Origin: Codonopsis lanceolata
Lineage: Eukaryota; Streptophyta; Magnoliopsida; Asterales; Campanulaceae
Assembly (NCBI GenBank): GCA_013146195.2
Contig: CM028379.1
Coordinates: 59,965,693-60,029,692, forward strand
Length of the DNA stretch: 64,000 nt
Direction: 5' to 3'
Shown: positions 57,971 through 64,000 of the stretch, piece after piece
How the letters are laid out: every line of letters starts with the position of its first letter
Position numbering within the stretch: the first letter of the stretch is position 1
Made by a program: the position numbers and the translations under genes
The notes under the pieces: model-generated
What the model was told of the DNA's origin: nothing
The model's input: the letters and a program-made list of their open reading frames with translations, nothing else
Database searches by the model: none

Positions 57971-58159
57971 TAAAGATGTTTCTTTTGAATTGAAGCCAAA
58001 TGAATTATAAAAGTTTGACAAATGGATTGTTGAAAAATAAATTATAAGTTGTTATTGATGTTTCTTTTTAAAAATGATGCTAAATATAGCAGTCAATGAC
58101 TAATCCAAAAGTCTTTTAAGGTTCAAGCCCATAACCTAACAGCCCAATAAAATTCCATA

Positions 58160-58800
58160 AAAAGAAGAGAAAGAGAAAAGAGAACCCTCGTCCTTCTACC
58201 ACTTCACGTGATTCCCTAGTCCTGACTTCTGAGTCCTGACCCATATGACCTCAGTCTCCTCCGTGCCACAACCACGTGACTCCCCTCAGACCCTCTCTCA
58301 CTCTTTTAGCCCCATAGGTAGGGACCGTGGGGTCCCACATTCCTGAGATACACCAAAGACACACACCAAAAACACGCACAACCCGCCTATCCAATCACTC
58401 ACTCTTATCAGTCAACTAAAGCCTTACCCAAGAGTATGATTTCAACAGTCGCAGTCCCACACGCTATGTCACGTGCGGACCTTGCCCTATCGCACGCGCG
58501 ATCCTGTCCTTTCTCTCTTTTTTGACTAGTTTGACCTTTTTGACTTGGACAAAACAAAAGAATTCGACGGCCAGGATTTCGCTGCTCCGAGAGAAGATCG
58601 AGACCGTTAAAACGAAAGACAATCTCGAGGTATGGATGCCCACAATGCTGGCGGAAACCTGGAAAGGCCGACACCGTTGAGAACTGATATGTCGGGGTGG
58701 GGTCAATGGCAACGAAGTCGAAGGAGAGAGAGTATTAAGATACCCATATGTATTGCCACGTGGATTATGATGAGGTGGCGGGTCCTTATATACACGTGTG
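58160..58800 (+). promoter_or_regulatory. G-box and W-box cluster, promoter-like stretch
   Basis: CACGTG occurs at 58205, 58273, 58470, 58757 and 58793, five times in about 600 bp. Three TTGAC/TTTGAC W-box cores lie within 58528-58550. A TTATATA box is at 58786-58792. The stretch is much less AT-rich than its surroundings. G-boxes bind bZIP and bHLH factors and W-boxes bind WRKY factors. No intact coding region follows on either side, so it may be the promoter of a lost gene or part of an unrecognised element. Confidence 0.4.
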
Positions 58801-58859
58801 CAAAAGAGCAATAGTGGGGACTTTGCCAATTGGAGGGAACGAACCGACATGAGAACATG

Positions 58860-59205
58860 TGATCATAGTTAATGAAAGAGAAGTTTTTCCTAGTTTGTTA
58901 ATGGCCCTTCTCTTTAAACGGCTAATAATGATAGATTAATGGAATAATTAAGACCGATCTACTTTTCAAAATTTTAATTTGCTTTAGTATATGTTTTTTT
59001 TAAAACCCAAAAAAGATATTTTTTGGGATGAAATGATTGCAATGCCCTTAAAAAAACCTAAGACGCGATACGAAAATGTAACGCGATTCAAAAATTTATG
59101 CATTACGATTAAAAAAATTTATGTACCTCAATTTTAAAAAAAATAAAAATGCAATGTGATTCAAAAATATTTGCACCAAGATTCAAAAATATATGTATTA
59201 ATTTT
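58860..59205. other. AT-rich spacer
   Basis: No gene seen. From 59060 on, words such as GCGATTCAAAAAT foreshadow the tandem repeat that follows. Confidence 0.5.
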
Positions 59206-59525
59206 TATACCGCAGTTCAATAGTTTAATTGTGTAGTCTAATTGTATCGCGATTCATCAATGTTTGTATCACGATTCATCAATTTTATTGCATTATTTTT
59301 TTACACCATGATTCAATAGTTTAATTGTGTAATCTAATTGTACATTGATTCATCAATGTTTATACCGCGATTCATCAATTTTATTTCATTATTTTTTACA
59401 CTGCGGTTCAATAGTTTAATTGTCTAATTTATTTGTACAGCAATTCATCAATTTAATCCAATATTTTTCAACCGCGATTCAAAATAGTTTAACTACCTAG
59501 TCTAATCGTACCGCGATTCAAAATT
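59206..59525. repeat. About 95-bp tandem repeat, 3.3 units
   Basis: Each unit has CAATAGTTTAATTGTGTAGT, then CGCGATTCATCAATGTTT, then ATTTTATTGCATTATTTTT. Units begin near 59216, 59313, 59406 and 59470 (last one shortened). Non-coding. Confidence 0.75.
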
Positions 59526-60411
59526 ATAATGAAACAAACTATTTCCTCGAGTTTTTTTCTACATTCTCCTCTGTCGTAAGTCTTCTTATTCCTCCTACTT
59601 CGCATTGGTCCCTACTGTGAAAATCATCAAACCCCACACATTTTCATTAAAGTTTCATAGTTAATGATTCAGAAAACTCGTTTACCTTTCGGGGGCGTTT
59701 CCCCCTAACCACCACGAAGGGGAGCTGCCCCGTCGACCCCCACGACTTGACAGCAGAGTAGGTCGATCTATATTTCATTGCGCAACAATTGTGATTTTCG
59801 AATCCAAACTGTGTTGTCACGACTGTTGAAGGAGACGATGACGTTTCTGAAACAATATTTCGAAAAGTAATATTTTGTGGTTGAAAAAAAGAACGATGGA
59901 CTTTTGGGATTAAAAACTTTTTAAAAAAGGACCTGTCATAATTTTACCCTAGATTAATTGCGGGCCGGTACACTTTTTGAAATTGTAACTGCTCCACAAC
60001 TTTTTTTTAAACCGCTTAATACGCTTTTATTAAAAAAAAAAATCCATAATTGTCGCTCTTCTAGCTCTTTTCTCTACTGTTAACTTTTTTCATTTTTTCC
60101 GGTCATTTTTCTCTATAACTTTTAATCTCGGATGAAGCACAGGTCCCACCACATACCAAATCGAAGCTCTCGACGAGATCTACAAACTTAGCTCAGTGAT
60201 GTCTTTATTTTAAGGCCAAAAACGATATTAAGCACTGTTTTGGGCTTCGAAAGTTTTCTAATACTCAATTTTTACAGATATTTAGGGACAGTGTTCAATT
60301 TAGGATTAATTGAAAATATGAGTGTTCAATTTATGCTTAGTTTGGAGTCAAACAAAATGTCGAGTGTGTGCACAAAATTCGAATATGAGAGTACACTACA
60401 GCAATGGCTCT

Positions 60412-60537
60412 GATGTAGGGACGTTGCCTCTGATGTGGACGTCATTGTCTGTGATGTGGGTGTCATTGTCTATGATGTGGGTGTCGTTGCGTATGAAGTA
60501 GGCGTCGTAGCCTCAAATGTGGGTATCGTTGCCTACC
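60412..60537. repeat. 21-bp tandem repeat
   Basis: GATGTGGGTGTCATTGTCTAT-like units start at 60412, 60432, 60453, 60474, 60495 and 60516. The period is seven codons, and one plus frame reads as a hydrophobic heptad (DVGVIVY). It is short and has no gene context. From 60655 to 60780 a second loose repeat of about 20 bp, (G)ACGCCCAAAATTTTGAA, follows. Confidence 0.75.
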
Positions 60538-60780
60538 ATTTTGGATGCGCTTAAAATGCTCCAAGAAGATGTAGATGTACCTATGATTCGAGCAATGTTT
60601 TCAACGATGCCCAATGTTTTGATACTAGATGCTTAGTTTCCATACTTGCCTCCGATGTGAGCGTCGATGGCCAAAATTTTTAACGACGCCCAAAATACTG
60701 AACAACACCCAATTTTGAATGACGGCCAAAATTTTAAACGACAACCAAAATTTTGAACAATGCTCAAATTCGGGCAGTAA

Positions 60781-61468
60781 GCTATTGCATTGTGATGCCC
60801 AAAATTTTGGGCAATACCCACTTTTTTTCCTTATGATGCCAAAATTTGAGCAGTAGCTTTATCCGCGCGTCTTTCTTTCATTAAGTGTATCTTTGTTATT
60901 TCTCTTTCAAAAGTGTACTGTAGTGGTTTAAAAAAATTATCGTGGACTTTTGGGGTTATATTTCTCCACATGAGACCAACCCGATTATCATCCTATCATG
61001 ATCTCACTAAAAATTATGTATACCTACGAGAGTTTCGTATTACTGTCTATGACACGGTGACAACATATTTGATGTGTTAGTATATATTATGGTAAATATA
61101 ATATGTAATTGAGAGAATACATTGTTTTAATTGGTAGTTGAAAAATACACTTCGACTCAATCTATAGTTGAAGAAGGTTATTTATAAAGACTCTAGTATT
61201 TGTGTTTCTTGTTATAGGCACATTGTCGTTATAAGATCGGTTCAATAAATGGTCGGGATAAACAAAACTCGTAACTAACGGGGTAATTCAAACAAACCCA
61301 CAACTTAAGGTTTTATATGTGATTATAGAGGGGTAATTCAAAGAAAACTTATAACTTAGGGGTTTATATGTAACTCGCATAATTACAAATCAATCTGAAC
61401 TGTCAGTTGTGTTTGACACAATTCGATTTGAGCTGTTAATTAGCCCCCAAACTCTTTCATAATATAGA
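60781..61468. other. Spacer; possible decayed Helitron
   Basis: On the minus strand TCTATATTATGAAAGAG begins exactly at 61468, abutting the CTAG end of the next Helitron, and looks like another Helitron 5' end. Hairpin-like words lie near 61030-61065, but no clear CTRR end was found, so its extent is open. Confidence 0.35.
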
Positions 61469-62124
61469 CTAGTACTCTTACCCGTGTCGATGACACGACA
61501 CTAGCTAGTTTGTGAATTTATCAATAAATAAAGCAGATAATGTGAAAATGAATTAATACTTACTTATAATTTGTCTAAGTTAACTATGATTACAGTTAAA
61601 AAGAAAAAAAACAAATATTTCAAATTACAAAACTTACGATTTTTTTTAAATTTATTTGTATAAGATATTGCGGGCCGGAAAAAAATTAAATTGATTAAGT
61701 TAATTACGATAACAATTAAAAGAAAAAAATTAAAATAGAAATATTCAAAACTTAGACATAAATTAAATTGAGATTCAGTTTCAAAAAATAAATTGATTAA
61801 GTTAATTACGATAACAGTTAAAAAGAAAAAAAAACAAATATTTCAAATTACAAAACTTACAAATTTTTTTACATAAAATTGATTAATTAATTAAAATATT
61901 GAAAAGAAAAGGGACGTGGGTTTAGTGGAGGAAGGATTAGCGGCCACCAACCGTGAATAGTGGGGGAGTTTGAGAGAGAGGGGGTAGTTGTTTAACCGCA
62001 GTTCACACATGTGAACTCGGGGAGTGATAATGACCATAGGATCTCAGTAAATGAATCAATCTTAGCCCCTAAATAGCTTTAATCAATTGCACATGTATGA
62101 CTATGAACTATATTGTATTATAGA
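61469..62124 (-). mobile_element. Non-autonomous Helitron, 656 bp
   Basis: On the minus strand it starts TCTATAATACAATATAG at 62124 and ends CTAG at 61472-61469, followed by T. The subterminal hairpin is CGTGT/ACACG. It shares CACATGTGAA and ATCTCAGTAAATGAATC-type segments with the copy at 1075-1471. It sits immediately 3' of the neighbouring Helitron. Confidence 0.7.
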
Positions 62125-62585
62125 CTAATCTTTGTGCCCGTGCCTATCACACGGCGTGAGTAGGGGAGGATGTCAGTACTGGAGAGTGTCAATATTTAAA
62201 TAAATCAATATATGTTTTAATCATGTTTCAAAAAAGTCTAAAATAACAAATTGAAAATGAAAACTTCTCGATAATCAATTAAAACATTATGATCATTCAA
62301 CAGTGGAGAAAAAAATTAAAACTCTTATTTGTAATTTTATTTAAGAAAACGGATGCAGTACCTTGTTAGATTTTATTTATTTGTAATTTTTAAAAGGAAA
62401 CAGATGCGATACCTTGTTAGATTTTATTAATAGAAATAAAATTACAAATTTGAGGAGGACAACCAGCTTTGCCCTTATACAATTAATAATCTTTCGTTAA
62501 AATATAAAGTTTTTTTTAACACATACACCAAGGGTATTAATTTTTTAACTTTTTTTTAACCGCGTAACATGTTTTATATTATAGA
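62125..62585 (-). mobile_element. Non-autonomous Helitron, 461 bp
   Basis: On the minus strand it starts TCTATAATATAAAACATG at 62585, preceded by A, and ends GATTAG at 62125 (TTAG instead of CTAG). The subterminal hairpin is CCGTG...CACGG, followed by GCACAAAGA as in the 1075-1471 copy. Its 3' end directly touches the 5' end of the next Helitron. Confidence 0.65.
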
Positions 62586-64000
62586 TTTACTGTGGAAGAT
62601 AGACACTAAACAATTAATATCTCTTTTTTATGTTGGTATAAAAAAGTGACTATGTGTTTTAATGAAAAGTGTATTTTATATTTTATACATATTATTAACA
62701 ACGTAAAAAATCAGAAGAATTCCAAATTAATAATTATACATATTATTACTTATTCTATTTTTTAAAAAATAAAATAAAAACAGCTTATCTTTTAGAGTGG
62801 TCTTAATAACATAAAAAATTAGAAGAATTCCCAATTAATGGTTATACATATTCTTAGTTAAACCAAAAAATTTCCAAAAAAAATAATACCAATTTTTAAA
62901 CCCAAACCACCTAAAGAAAAACTCAATAAATTGTGTTTTAGACATTTTAAAAAAAATGGTTAAACAAAAAAAAAGATAAATCCACCCTTCTTAACAACAT
63001 TAAAAATGAGAAGAATGTTTTATACACTCAATTTAAATTATTATTATCACTTCTATTGATTTAAATTGACTATTTTTCAATTTAAAATTTTAGTATTTTT
63101 ATTAACTTTGTAAATAGGACAACATAAAAAATAATTATTTTTATTTTTAAATAAGAATATAGGACAACAATTAAAAGTCATGAGCATCCAATTTAGTCGT
63201 CCAAAATTATTACAATAACTCAACGGTTATGATCTCATCAATTTGTTCCCACGTGGCCGCCTTCGAGGCATCAAAACTGCTGTCATTTCAAGTCCATAAT
63301 AACAAATCCAATTAAATCAGCCAAATACAAATCCAATTAGAAAGAAAAAAACTCATATAGGAGTACCAGATAATGGTTTTACAAATTACAAACATATAAA
63401 ATAAAAAATAATAATATTTTTTTGAAACAAATGTTATTTTTAAGGGGCTTAATAAGATATTGGGGGCTTAAGATTCTAATAAATAAATTCGAACAAAAGA
63501 AAAATTGATTCGACAAAACCAAAGCAAATTAGAACTCATAGTCACATGATGAATCTTAAGCTTAATAAACCTCATCTAGAAAGATTTAGGCTCTATTCTG
63601 TAAATCATTAACACAATTGTTCTTCCATTAGAAAAAAAACCCAAAAAGTTGTTAAAAGTAGCTACATTAACTTTTAAGACTCTAACCTTCACCCGAAAGT
63701 TCGAAACTGCTAGATTTCTACCATGACCTACTAATCGTGGATGAGGGAAGTTCTCTTGGATCAAATCATAAAACTACTTGAGGATAAATGATTTTTTAAA
63801 ATATATAATTAGAGAATAAATGATTAATACTACAAATTACAATTACAACTAACTTATCCAGAAAATAGATTCAACTTTCAAAATTAATCACACAGGAGAT
63901 ATGTATTGGATACTAATAAAATTTCCGATCAATACATCATATTAAAACATTTTTCTAGATGTAAATGGTTGACTCTTTGTTATAATCGAGAATAAATTGT
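62586..64000. other. AT-rich spacer
   Basis: No gene, repeat array or element end recognised. Confidence 0.5.

Noticed and set aside
58464..58850. 128-codon minus-strand open frame across the G-box cluster
   Set aside because: No recognisable domain, and its reading direction ends in the motif-rich stretch; more likely chance in a less AT-rich region.

Overview
This is a plant nuclear genome window, most likely from a eudicot: AT-rich, almost gene-free, and made mostly of transposable elements nested inside one another. I cannot name the species. There is one convincing host gene, an intronless kelch-repeat protein at 52250-53386. There is no bacterial, organellar or CRISPR content.

Layout. 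1-9712: AT-rich spacer, a 397-bp non-autonomous Helitron (1075-1471, minus), a decayed Ty1/copia pol on the minus strand (2199-5543) cut off at its gag zinc knuckle, two adjoining 36-bp-period minisatellites (5577-6085), an LTR-like block, and a deleted Ty3 derivative (6474-9659) carrying a 1388-bp solo LTR with a perfect 5-bp target-site duplication (TSD).

9713-48202 is one 38.5-kb CACTA (En/Spm-like) DNA transposon. Both ends have matching terminal inverted repeats and the element is flanked by the 3-bp duplication CAT. It holds a four-exon TNPA-like gene fragment (minus), a ~176-bp satellite in one of its introns, a telomere-like G-rich block, 5-bp GTTAA/GTTAC arrays, a 61-bp satellite that can fold into two hairpins per unit, and exact 90-bp subterminal repeats. 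Inside its 61-bp array sits a 28.1-kb Ty3 element of Tat/Ogre type (17873-46009, TSD ATTAT) with an antisense ORF that has its own TATA box. Inside that sits a Ty1/copia compound of Sirevirus type (26972-42288): three LTRs, two bodies and an envelope-like third ORF. Without the retroelements the CACTA element is about 10.3 kb, a normal size for an element of this class.

48203-64000: spacer, the kelch gene, several minisatellites, a Tourist-like MITE (57177-57970), a G-box/W-box-rich promoter-like stretch (58205-58800) and a head-to-tail run of Helitrons (61469-62585).

Assembly quality. A 100-N gap at 32364-32463 has the same sequence on both sides. The copia copy around it (26972-34016) differs from its sister copy by a systematic change of CAG/CTG into CG-containing strings. 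This looks like unpolished long-read sequence rather than evolution, so frameshifts there should not be read as real.
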